A stretch of DNA of 64,000 nt. Origin: Dorea sp. AF36-15AT. Its GTDB lineage: Bacteria; Bacillota; Clostridia; Lachnospirales; Lachnospiraceae. This document shows, in pieces, positions 52,125-60,068 of the stretch. The notes under the pieces were generated by a model, which was not told the origin of the DNA, did not search any database, and worked only from the letters and a program-made list of their open reading frames with translations. The first letter of the stretch is position 1. Every line of letters starts with the position of its first letter. A program made the translations under genes and the position numbers. The stretch is from assembly GCF_003477705.1 (NCBI RefSeq), contig NZ_QUDV01000003.1, positions 1 to 64,000 of the forward strand, given 5' to 3'.

Positions 52125-52300
52125 AAGAGGCAGGAAAGAAATTAAAAAAGATCTTAGGAATACTGGGAATTGCTTCAGCGCTGTTTTTTGTTGTGACGTT
52201 TATCGTATATTTTTTCAATCTGGATATGAAAGCGGCAGCAGTTCTGGAGCCGTATTTGGAGAAATGGCATGACCGTGTGCCAAGGGAGCGAAAGTTATAA
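52121..52300 (+). CDS. Small membrane peptide (59 residues) in the dehydratase operon
   Basis: The ATG at 52121 overlaps the activase stop (ATGA) and follows AAAGGGAGGCGC. Residues 1-11 are Lys-rich, 12-33 form one strong membrane helix (ILGILGIASALFFVV), and residues 34-59 are an amphipathic tail with EPYLEKWHDRVP. The stop overlaps the next ATG by one base. Because it is translationally coupled on both sides, it is most likely a real part of the system, perhaps anchoring the complex at the membrane. It has no recognisable family and would be missed by a 60-residue cutoff. Confidence 0.7.
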   Translation: MKEAGKKLKKILGILGIASALFFVVTFIVYFFNLDMKAAAVLEPYLEKWHDRVPRERKL

Positions 52301-53022
52301 TGAGATTATATGACGAAGTAATCCATGAGAGCCTGCATCTTCTGGAAACGCAGTCTGGTAAGAAGCTTCGGACAGAAGCGGCAGGTTCCTGGAAAGATAT
52401 CGGAAAAGAAAGCATGATCCTGCGCAGCGAGATGGCATATGAGCTGGGCGGAGATAATCTTCCTGCGATCGGAAGCCAGATGCTGACAGCAGATGCGGCA
52501 TTGGTATCCGGAGATGAGATCTGGCTGTACGGAAAAGATCTGCCACAGATCCGAAAAAATACTGCATTTGCCAGACTTGCACTGGTGCGGGTGAAGGAAG
52601 ATATCATGGGCGAAGGAGATGCCTTATATAATCAGATCCGGAGATTGGAATATACCAAATATCATATGTATCCGGAAGGGTATATGATGCGGATCTCTGC
52701 AGCCAGTGAGCGGGAGATGGTAAGAATCGGGAAGGATGCCCTGCGGAAAGGGCTGGATTTTGAAAAGATCGGAAATATGTTCCTCAGAGCTTACCACAAG
52801 AACCCGGCGGTAGAAGCTGTTAAGCTGATCTTCCTGACGATGGAGGATTTTCCATACCGGGAGCTGGAACGGCAGGTGAGGAAAGCAGAGCAGATTACCA
52901 GAGCGATCGATCATATATTAAAAGATATTGCCATGAACTGCCAGTCCTGTAGCCTGAAACAGATCTGTGATGAGGTAGAAGGTATGCGGGAACTGCATTT
53001 CGGAGCAGTTCAGGCACAATAA
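52300..53022 (+). CDS. Stand-alone protein resembling the middle domain of acetyl-CoA synthase
   Basis: Encodes 240 residues. The order of motifs follows the A2 (middle) domain of ACS (AcsB/CdhC): RSEMAYELGG at about 42-51 (AcsB: DMYVEMGG), IWLYGKDLPQI at about 74-84 (AcsB: IEVIGPDIDQI), MMRISAASEREMVRIGKDALRKGLDFEKIGNMF at 130-160 (only parts cited; AcsB: WLRVSKDAVAKGFRFKNYG). It stops where the catalytic A3 domain would begin but keeps a CXXC-X5-C motif (Cys214, Cys217, Cys223) that recalls the CXXC of the ACS A-cluster. Full CODH-binding A1 and acyl-forming A3 domains are missing. With CooC and HypAB around it, nickel at this motif is a fair hypothesis. Confidence 0.6.
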   Translation: MRLYDEVIHESLHLLETQSGKKLRTEAAGSWKDIGKESMILRSEMAYELGGDNLPAIGSQMLTADAALVSGDEIWLYGKDLPQIRKNTAFARLALVRVKEDIMGEGDALYNQIRRLEYTKYHMYPEGYMMRISAASEREMVRIGKDALRKGLDFEKIGNMFLRAYHKNPAVEAVKLIFLTMEDFPYRELERQVRKAEQITRAIDHILKDIAMNCQSCSLKQICDEVEGMRELHFGAVQAQ

Positions 53023-53076
53023 TGATGAGATATTGAATGGGATGAAATGGGTACAAGAAAAAAAGGAGGTATTGTA

Positions 53077-55995
53077 ATGCCGGAATTAAGTAAATCAGTT
53101 ATCCCGCCGCATATGGGAGACAAAAGACCAAGTGAGAAAATCTTAAAGCTTGGAAGAAAGATTACAGATGTAGCAGCGCATAAGATCAAAGGAGTTACCG
53201 TTGATGATGCAGAGTACTGGGGACTGGCAGAGATCGTGACAGATGAGATGGCAGATGTGGCATTGAAGATGAAGCTGCGCCACCACTATAAGATTGAAGA
53301 ACTGTGGAAACTGAATAAAGTAGAAGAAAAGGATAAAGCACATTTCCAGGAACTGCTGGATGAGATGAGTTACATCGGTCTGCTGGAATATGACTATGGC
53401 AATAATTATGATCACAACGGAGCGATTCCCGGACCATCTGACAGAAGATATTGTCTGCCGATGTTTGTACCGGGATCCGCAGAGTTATTTAACATGGAAG
53501 AGGGACCGGAGGGCAATAAGCGTCTGCGTGAGCATCCGGCACTGGCAAGCTTCTTTGAGCGCATGACATTTGTTCCGCTGGATGGTATTACGCATATGGT
53601 ACCGCCGGGAGGAGCCGGTATCGGTATGCATGTAATACCGGTTGAAAAAGCAATCTCTATGGAGAATGGAACCATCGATCTGGAGCATATTTCCTACTGG
53701 TTAAAGAAATATGAAGGGCACATCGGTGTAGGACAGTGTTCCTGCCGTGCCAGCCGGAAAGCATTGGATGAAGGCTGTGCGGATGATGAGATGAATTGGT
53801 GTATCGGTGTGGGTGACTTTGCAGATTACTGCCGTGAGACAGGAAAAGGTCACGACATTACATACGAAGAAGCAATGGAAATCTTTCGCAAAGCAGAAGA
53901 TAATGGCTTCGTACATCAAATTACAAATATCGATGGTGAGAATAAGATCTTTGGTATCTGTAATTGTAATGTAAATATCTGTAATGCGCTTCGTACTTCG
54001 CAGTTATTTAATACACCGAATATGAGCCGCAGTGCTTATACGGCAAAGGTAGAAAGGGATAAATGTGTTGCCTGTGGTAAGTGTGTGGAATACTGTCCGG
54101 CAGGAGCAGTCAAGCTTGGTCAGAAGCTGTGTAAGAAGGACGGAACAGAGGTGGCTTATCCGAAGCATGAATTACCGGATAAGATGTTATGGGGAAAGGA
54201 TAAATACGACGAGAATTACCGTGATAATAACCGTATCAACTGTTATGAGACAGGTACTTCGCCATGTAAGGCAGCCTGTCCGGCGCACGTAGCGGTACAG
54301 GGATATATCCGCAAAGCAAAAGAAGGTAAGTATCAGGAAGCATTGGCGTTGATTAAGAAAGATAATCCTTTCCCGGCAATCTGCGGACGTGTCTGCAATA
54401 AGCGCTGTGAGGCAGCATGTACCAGAGGAACCATCGATCAGGCAGTAGCCATTGATGATATTAAAAAGTTTATCGCAGAACAGGATTTGCATAAAGAGAC
54501 AAGATATGTACCGCCGGTAGTGATCGCTTCGAACCGTCTGACAGAATGGGATCAAAAGATCGCGGTTATCGGAGCAGGTCCGGCAGGACTTTCCTGTGCA
54601 TTCTATCTGGCAACCAAGGGATATAAGCCGACCGTATTTGAAAAGAATGCGAGACCTGGAGGTATGATGACATACGGTATCCCATCTTACAAACTGGAAA
54701 AAGACGTCATCGAGGCTGAGATTGATGTTCTGAGAGATCTTGGCGTAGAGATCAAATGTGGCGTAGAGATCGGTAAGGATATTACGATTAAGGAACTCCG
54801 CGAAGATGGATATCAGGCATTCTATGTAGCAATTGGATGTCAGGATGGTAAAGTACCGCCGATTCCGGGAAGTGACGCAGAAGATATTGAAATCGCAGTT
54901 GATTTTCTCCATCGGGCAACTGAAGATCAGACACAGAAGATGTCTGGCAATGTAGTTGTTATCGGTGGCGGTAATGTAGCGGTAGACTGTGCAAGAACAG
55001 CAGCAAGATTTGGCGGTGAACATGTGGCTATGTACTGTCTGGAGGATCGTGAGACGATGCCTGCATCTGCAGACGAGATCCGTGAGACGCTGGAAGAAGA
55101 AATCGCGATCGAGAACAGCTGGGGACCGAAGGAGATCCAGAAGGATGTCGATGGCAAAGTAAAAGCAGTTGTATTCCAGAAATGCATTTCCGTAAAGGAT
55201 GCATCCGGCAAGTTCAATCCGCAGTATGATGAGAATGATACGATTACGGTAGCGTGCGATCACCTGATCTTTGCAGTTGGGCAGGGAATCAAGTGGGGAG
55301 ATTTGCTGGAAGGCACCAAGGTAGAATTTTGGCACGGCAATTATCCGGTGGCAGATCCATTGACCTATCAGACCACAGAGCCGGATATCTTCGTAGGCGG
55401 AGATGTATACACAGGACCGAAGTTTGTAATTGATGCGATCGAGGCTGGTAAATGTGCAGCAGAATCATTGCACCGTTATGTACATACAGGTGCCAGCATG
55501 ACCATTGGGCGTAACCGCAGAGACTTCCATGAACTGAATAAGGATGATATTATGGTAAATGGATATGACACCATCGGACGTCAGGAAGCAGCGGAAACTG
55601 AGAAGGAAGATAAAAAGCATTCATTCCGTGACCTGCGCGGTATGCTGACTGAGGAACAGGTACATCTGGAAGCCGGCAGATGTTTAGGCTGCGGTGCTTC
55701 TGTAGTGGATGAGAATAAATGTATCGGCTGTGGCATCTGTACAACCAAGTGTGAATTTGATGCAATTCATTTGCATAGAGATCATCCGGAATGTTCTAAG
55801 ATGACACGTTCTGAGGATAAATTTAAGGAAATTGGCAAGTATATGGCCGGTCAGGGCGTGAAGACGGCAGCGTCTAAGATTCCTGTGATTAAGAAATATG
55901 CAGGATCTGCTGCAAAACAGGCTGGAGCTGCAGCGAAGCTTGCAAAAAAGCAGGCACAGACTGCGGGAAGAAAGCTTAAGGACAGGAAGAAATAA
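53077..55995 (+). CDS. Multidomain iron-sulfur flavoprotein oxidoreductase (GltD-like core)
   Basis: Encodes 972 residues from the ATG at 53077, which follows AAAGGAGGTATTGT; an ATG ten codons upstream precedes that site. Order: a 320-residue N-terminal region with the CSC pair (Cys221, Cys223) and CNCNVNIC; a ferredoxin motif CVACGKCVEYCPAG (from 330); the dihydropyrimidine-dehydrogenase-type Fe-S domain CKAACPAHV to CEAAC (397-455); an FAD Rossmann fold (AVIGAGPAGLSC, 496); an NAD(P) fold (VVIGGGNVAVDCA, 627); a C-terminal pair of ferredoxin motifs (869-895); and a Lys/Ala-rich tail. It most likely passes electrons from NAD(P)H to the activase or the dehydratase-like pair. Confidence 0.85.
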   Translation: MPELSKSVIPPHMGDKRPSEKILKLGRKITDVAAHKIKGVTVDDAEYWGLAEIVTDEMADVALKMKLRHHYKIEELWKLNKVEEKDKAHFQELLDEMSYIGLLEYDYGNNYDHNGAIPGPSDRRYCLPMFVPGSAELFNMEEGPEGNKRLREHPALASFFERMTFVPLDGITHMVPPGGAGIGMHVIPVEKAISMENGTIDLEHISYWLKKYEGHIGVGQCSCRASRKALDEGCADDEMNWCIGVGDFADYCRETGKGHDITYEEAMEIFRKAEDNGFVHQITNIDGENKIFGICNCNVNICNALRTSQLFNTPNMSRSAYTAKVERDKCVACGKCVEYCPAGAVKLGQKLCKKDGTEVAYPKHELPDKMLWGKDKYDENYRDNNRINCYETGTSPCKAACPAHVAVQGYIRKAKEGKYQEALALIKKDNPFPAICGRVCNKRCEAACTRGTIDQAVAIDDIKKFIAEQDLHKETRYVPPVVIASNRLTEWDQKIAVIGAGPAGLSCAFYLATKGYKPTVFEKNARPGGMMTYGIPSYKLEKDVIEAEIDVLRDLGVEIKCGVEIGKDITIKELREDGYQAFYVAIGCQDGKVPPIPGSDAEDIEIAVDFLHRATEDQTQKMSGNVVVIGGGNVAVDCARTAARFGGEHVAMYCLEDRETMPASADEIRETLEEEIAIENSWGPKEIQKDVDGKVKAVVFQKCISVKDASGKFNPQYDENDTITVACDHLIFAVGQGIKWGDLLEGTKVEFWHGNYPVADPLTYQTTEPDIFVGGDVYTGPKFVIDAIEAGKCAAESLHRYVHTGASMTIGRNRRDFHELNKDDIMVNGYDTIGRQEAAETEKEDKKHSFRDLRGMLTEEQVHLEAGRCLGCGASVVDENKCIGCGICTTKCEFDAIHLHRDHPECSKMTRSEDKFKEIGKYMAGQGVKTAASKIPVIKKYAGSAAKQAGAAAKLAKKQAQTAGRKLKDRKK

Positions 55996-56006
55996 GAGGA
56001 AGCACT

Positions 56007-56357
56007 ATGCACGAACTGGGAATTGTCTTTCATATAGTGAAGACAGTAGAGAATATTGCGCTGGAGAATCAGGCAAAGAAGGTAAGAAAAGTAGTACTGC
56101 AGATCGGCGAAGTGTCAACGATCATCCCATATTATCTGAAGGACTGCTGGAAATGGAAATGTTCCAAGAGCGAACTGATGGATGGATGTGAGTTGGAGAT
56201 TGAGACGATTCCTGCGATTACATTCTGTGAGGACTGCGAGGAGACTTATCCGACGGTTCAGCACGGGAAGATATGTCCATATTGTGGCAGTGAACATACT
56301 TATCTGGTACAGGGCAATGAACATCAGATTAAAGAAATCGAGGTAAGCGAAGAATGA
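56007..56357 (+). CDS. hypA: Nickel metallochaperone HypA
   Basis: Encodes 116 residues. The N-terminal Met-His-Glu binds nickel, and zinc is held by Cys74, Cys77, Cys90 and Cys93 (FCEDC, CPYC). HypA hands nickel to NiFe hydrogenase, or to urease in some species, working with HypB. The start codon (ATGCACGAACTG) follows AAGAGGAAGCACT. No NiFe hydrogenase is nearby; the other hyp genes (C-F) are absent as well. The gene ends over the hypB start (four-base overlap), so the pair is tightly coupled and belongs to the CooC operon. Confidence 0.9.
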   Translation: MHELGIVFHIVKTVENIALENQAKKVRKVVLQIGEVSTIIPYYLKDCWKWKCSKSELMDGCELEIETIPAITFCEDCEETYPTVQHGKICPYCGSEHTYLVQGNEHQIKEIEVSEE

Positions 56358-57025
56358 AAGACTACAAGATTATCGAAGTAAAAAGAAGCATCTTCGAAGA
56401 CAATGACGCAGATGCAGAAAGACTCCGTCAGGAAATGAAAGGAGAGGGGACATTTCTCCTGAACCTGATGTCATCTCCTGGAGCAGGCAAGACAACAACA
56501 CTGAAACGCACAATCGCGATGCTGAAGGACGAGATGAAGATCGGAGTCATGGAAGCAGATATTGACTCGGACGTAGATGCACAGGCAATCTCAGAGACAG
56601 GTGTCAGGGCTATTCAGATCCATACCGGTGGTATGTGCCATCTGGATGCGGATATGACGAGACAAGGGGTTCATGAATTTGGCACCGAAGATCTGGATCT
56701 GGTAGTGCTGGAAAATGTCGGTAATCTGGTATGTCCGGCAGAATTTGATACCGGAAGTGCAAAGAATGCAATGATCCTTTCGGTGCCGGAAGGTGATGAT
56801 AAGCCGTTAAAGTACCCACTGATGTTCTCTATCTGTGATGTGGTACTCATTAATAAATGCGATACTCTGTGTGTGTTTGATGATTTCAGCAAGGAGGCCG
56901 TAGAAGAACGGATCCATAAGCTGAATCCAAAAGCAGAAGTGATTTTTGTATCAGCAAAGACCGGAGAAGGATTTGAATCCTGGGCTGAATGGCTTAGAAA
57001 AGAAGTAAAAGAGTGGCAGAAGTAA
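56354..57025 (+). CDS. hypB: Nickel-handling GTPase HypB
   Basis: Encodes 223 residues. Walker A is SSPGAGKTT (from residue 40), followed by the switch region EADIDSDVDAQ and the metal-site residues in IHTGGMCHLDADM. The GTPase base motif is NKCD. The His-rich nickel store seen at the N terminus of some HypB proteins is missing. It drives nickel transfer from HypA into the target enzyme. Last gene of the operon; a terminator follows. With CooC at the other end, the operon carries two different nickel-loading systems. Confidence 0.9.
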   Translation: MKDYKIIEVKRSIFEDNDADAERLRQEMKGEGTFLLNLMSSPGAGKTTTLKRTIAMLKDEMKIGVMEADIDSDVDAQAISETGVRAIQIHTGGMCHLDADMTRQGVHEFGTEDLDLVVLENVGNLVCPAEFDTGSAKNAMILSVPEGDDKPLKYPLMFSICDVVLINKCDTLCVFDDFSKEAVEERIHKLNPKAEVIFVSAKTGEGFESWAEWLRKEVKEWQK

Positions 57026-57030
57026 TGAAT

Positions 57031-57056
57031 TTTTGACCCTGGTATCTATTAAATAT
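57031..57056. repeat. Second copy of the MITE-like end sequence
   Basis: TTTTGACCCTGG followed by TATCTATTAAAT matches the right end of the element at 41289-41316 with few changes. No second end is seen nearby, so this may be a solo or decayed copy just after hypB. Confidence 0.4.
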
Positions 57057-57067
57057 GACATTATCGT

Positions 57068-57132
57068 AAGGCAGATATATGACTCACGGGCGATACCCCC
57101 CCCAGAAGAGTTATATATCTGCCTTCTTTTTG
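57068..57132 (+). terminator. Terminator after hypB, with an eight-C run in its loop
   Basis: AAGGCAGATATAT pairs with ATATATCTGCCTT (13 pairs) and is followed by CTTTTTG. The loop of about 32 bases holds CCCCCCCC (57096-57103). Confidence 0.8.
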
Positions 57133-57230
57133 TCGAAAATTAACTGGCAAATGTTGGTATGCCTGTCACAAAAATTGCATATATTCTTACTACAGCCTTG
57201 AAAAGTGCACAGAGAAAGGGAGGGGCGGAT

Positions 57231-59492
57231 GTGAAGAAGAGAAGATATCATGGACAGTCCAGGAAGAGCCGGCTGCTGGCGGTGATGCTTGTTATGGCAA
57301 TGCTTCTTGGAATGAGTACTATATCGGTCTATGCAGGTGAGCTGACAGGGGATATATCTATGGAACAGGTGGATGTAGATGTGGGGGAAGCAGGGACGCA
57401 GAAGGATACGACCGAAAGTACTGCCCAGGAGAAAACGGACAAGGTACAGGAAGAGATGGAACCGTCTGAGGATGATCAGCCTGAAACAGAACAGACAGAA
57501 GAGAGCCAGACAGAGGATGTGACGGCATCTCCCCTCATGATGAATCTCCAGCAAAGCACTGTCAGGAAAGTAGTGCCGGAGCATCATAAATATATCCGAT
57601 ATAACGGCAATGACAGCTATACGCTGACATTGGATGTTAAAGGAGCCTATGCTTCCGAAAGTATCAGACCAAAAGTAGATGTCCTGCTTATCATAGATAA
57701 GTCCGGGAGTATGAACGAAGAAATCAGAAATGGGTATAAGCGACAGTCTAAGATGGCTGTATTGAAAAATGTAGTGTCTGGGACAAATGGTCTTACAGAA
57801 GCAATTCTCGGAACCAGATCCACACTGGATGCGAGGATGGCTGTTGTGAGTTACAGCGGAAATAAGAGTGACGGAACATACAACGATGCCTGGGCAGAGC
57901 AGGTATGGACGGACAGCAAAGCAACGATTGATAACAGTGTGAAGAGCATAAGCGCTTATGGCGGTACGAATTGGGAAGCAGGTCTTCGGACAGGGGCAGA
58001 GTTGCTTGGAAAATGCAGGTCAGATGCACAGAAAATCGTAGTGTTCCTGTCAGATGGAGAACCAACATTTTATTATAACAGTCGGGGTGATACCGCTGGT
58101 AATGGTAGCAGTTATGATTCTGATGCTTACAATCATGCACAGAGCCAGCTCAGACAGATTACCGGATTAAATGCATTTTATACCATTGGATTCGGTTCAG
58201 TGTGGGGAAGCGGTAATACCAGAATGTCAGATCTATTGAAGAGCTCCAGTGCATCGGCTACAAAATATTACAAAGCAGCAGACAGTGATCAGTTAGCGGA
58301 TGCATTTAAAGAAATTGCAGAGAGTATCGAGTATACCTGCCGGGATGTGACAATCACAGATGTACTCAGTGATTATGTGGAATTACCGGATAATAGAATG
58401 AATTATACTGTGACAGCAACAAAAGGAGGGGTAACAACGAATATTACCCGGGAGGGAACCGTTCAGGTGCAGTATCATGCGGATACTAAGACTGTTACAG
58501 CAACATTTAAAAGTGGTTTTGTATTAGATAAGGATACCGTGTATGCAGTGAATTTCGAAGTGAAACCGACGCAGAAAGCATATGACGAATATGCTGATCA
58601 GAATGGTGTCTATCCGCATACAGGAAGTGCAGGAAGTGATGCACCGGGTAATGCGACAAGCGCAGAAAAGAATGGATTCTACTCCAATGTTAATGAAAAA
58701 GTGTCTCTTACCTATACCTATGGTACAGACGGCGCGGCACCAGATACGGATGCATATCAGGAAAAACCGGTTGTGCAGGTATCAGATACGCAGATTGCAG
58801 TAACTAAGAGATGGGAAAATACGAACCAGAATACAAACCTTCCGGATCAGGTTGTAATTCGGTTATATCAGGATAACGAGCAGACCGAATATCGGACATT
58901 AACGCTTAATGCGGAGAATCAGTGGGCGGGAACATTTATCCATGTGGCAAAGGGACATACTTATCGAATCGCAGAAGACGCTGTGGATGGATATGAATCA
59001 GAGATTACCGGTGATGCCGAACAAGGATATGCGGTAACCAATACACGGACGCCGTCACTGACTGTTCAGAAAAAAGTGGAAGGAAAGCTTGGCGATAAGA
59101 CGAAGCAGTTTGAAATAAAGATCCGTCTGGCAGACAAGGATGGTAATCCGGTAACCGGAAGCTACGGAGGAGTGGAATTTGACAGCCATGGCGAAGCGGT
59201 AGTTTCGCTTTGTGACGGTGAACAGGTATGCATCGAGAAACTGCCGGTGGGAACCGGCTATCAGGTGACAGAAGTTCTGGCAGATAAGGAAGGATATCAG
59301 ACATCTTATGAAACATGTGAAGGAACCCTGTCTGCGGATCGAACGGCAACGGTTATTAACCGATATATGGAAGAAATTCCGGATTCCGGTATCCATGACG
59401 TTGGCAGCTTTGCGGTGGGCAGTGCACTGGTATTAATGGCGGGCGCAGGCATGTTATGCATCGCATTGATCAGACGACGGAGAAATGATTGA
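57231..59492 (+). CDS. Pilus tip adhesin: VWA domain with Cna-B repeats and sorting signal
   Basis: Encodes 753 residues. The start is a GTG at 57231, right after AAAGGGAGGGGCGGAT; no ATG is better placed. A long signal peptide ends near residue 35. Residues 150-345 are a von Willebrand A domain with the MIDAS motif DKSGSMNEE (Asp156). Two Cna-B type beta domains follow (about 520-605 and 608-705). The C terminus has an IPDSG sorting motif (about 716), a membrane helix and RRRRND. As the largest protein, first in the island, it is the likely tip adhesin. Confidence 0.87.
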   Translation: MKKRRYHGQSRKSRLLAVMLVMAMLLGMSTISVYAGELTGDISMEQVDVDVGEAGTQKDTTESTAQEKTDKVQEEMEPSEDDQPETEQTEESQTEDVTASPLMMNLQQSTVRKVVPEHHKYIRYNGNDSYTLTLDVKGAYASESIRPKVDVLLIIDKSGSMNEEIRNGYKRQSKMAVLKNVVSGTNGLTEAILGTRSTLDARMAVVSYSGNKSDGTYNDAWAEQVWTDSKATIDNSVKSISAYGGTNWEAGLRTGAELLGKCRSDAQKIVVFLSDGEPTFYYNSRGDTAGNGSSYDSDAYNHAQSQLRQITGLNAFYTIGFGSVWGSGNTRMSDLLKSSSASATKYYKAADSDQLADAFKEIAESIEYTCRDVTITDVLSDYVELPDNRMNYTVTATKGGVTTNITREGTVQVQYHADTKTVTATFKSGFVLDKDTVYAVNFEVKPTQKAYDEYADQNGVYPHTGSAGSDAPGNATSAEKNGFYSNVNEKVSLTYTYGTDGAAPDTDAYQEKPVVQVSDTQIAVTKRWENTNQNTNLPDQVVIRLYQDNEQTEYRTLTLNAENQWAGTFIHVAKGHTYRIAEDAVDGYESEITGDAEQGYAVTNTRTPSLTVQKKVEGKLGDKTKQFEIKIRLADKDGNPVTGSYGGVEFDSHGEAVVSLCDGEQVCIEKLPVGTGYQVTEVLADKEGYQTSYETCEGTLSADRTATVINRYMEEIPDSGIHDVGSFAVGSALVLMAGAGMLCIALIRRRRND

Positions 59493-59493
59493 A

Positions 59494-60003
59494 ATGGAAA
59501 AGAAACAAAATAATTCACTTTTTGCGGATGTGAAGTGGTTGCTACTGAAAATATTGTTACTGGGAATCATTTTTGCAGTGGTATGGATCTTTCTGCTTGG
59601 AATCTGCCGGAACGGCGATGAATCGATGAATCCTGCAATCCGGGCAGGCGATCTGGTAATTTATGACCGGATCACGCAGGAGTATCACACAGGAGATGTA
59701 GTGGTGATCAAGCAGGATGGCAGCAGGCAGATACGAAGAGTGGCAGCAGTATCTGGCGATGTAGTGGATGTGACAGAGGAAGGACTAAGCGTCAATGGTT
59801 ATCAGCAGCGGGAAGCAGATATCTATACAGAGACATTACCGTATAAGGATGGAATAGATTATCCGTTAACGGTCGGGGACGGGCAGGTATTTGTACTGGG
59901 AGATAACCGGATATCGGCAGAAGACGGAAGAATCTATGGAACGACCGATCTGAAGGATGTCCAGGGCGTAGTGATGACAGTGATCAGAAGAAGAAATATA
60001 TAA
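59494..60003 (+). CDS. Signal-peptidase-I-like pilus accessory protein (SipA-like) with Lys-to-Arg change
   Basis: Encodes 169 residues; the ATG at 59494 is 11 bases after GGAG, an ATG at 59485 being too close. One membrane helix (15-36) precedes GDESMNPAI, with the usual catalytic Ser44. In the box where active enzymes have Lys (normally KRV), this one has IRRVAAVSGD, so Arg81 stands at the catalytic Lys position. A later GDNR motif is kept (LGDNRISAEDGR). In streptococcal FCT islands the SipA protein at the same place also lacks catalytic residues and helps pilus assembly. I infer a similar non-peptidase role. Confidence 0.82.
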   Translation: MEKKQNNSLFADVKWLLLKILLLGIIFAVVWIFLLGICRNGDESMNPAIRAGDLVIYDRITQEYHTGDVVVIKQDGSRQIRRVAAVSGDVVDVTEEGLSVNGYQQREADIYTETLPYKDGIDYPLTVGDGQVFVLGDNRISAEDGRIYGTTDLKDVQGVVMTVIRRRNI

Positions 60004-60018
60004 GTGAATGCATTGGGT

Positions 60019-60039
60019 AAAAAGCGGTGGGCTTTTTAT
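60019..60039 (+). terminator. Attenuator-like hairpin before the major pilin
   Basis: AAAAAGC, loop GGTGG, GCTTTTT, then ATAAAT. A weak stem between the peptidase-like and pilin genes; it may reduce read-through or protect the abundant pilin mRNA. Confidence 0.45.
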
Positions 60040-60068
60040 AAATAAGAATTTGAGGAGGAGAAGATATT

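Noticed and set aside
54187..55335. 382-codon minus-strand frame
   Set aside because: Exactly antisense to the conserved flavoprotein core; Cys/Leu/Ile-rich composition typical of a shadow frame.
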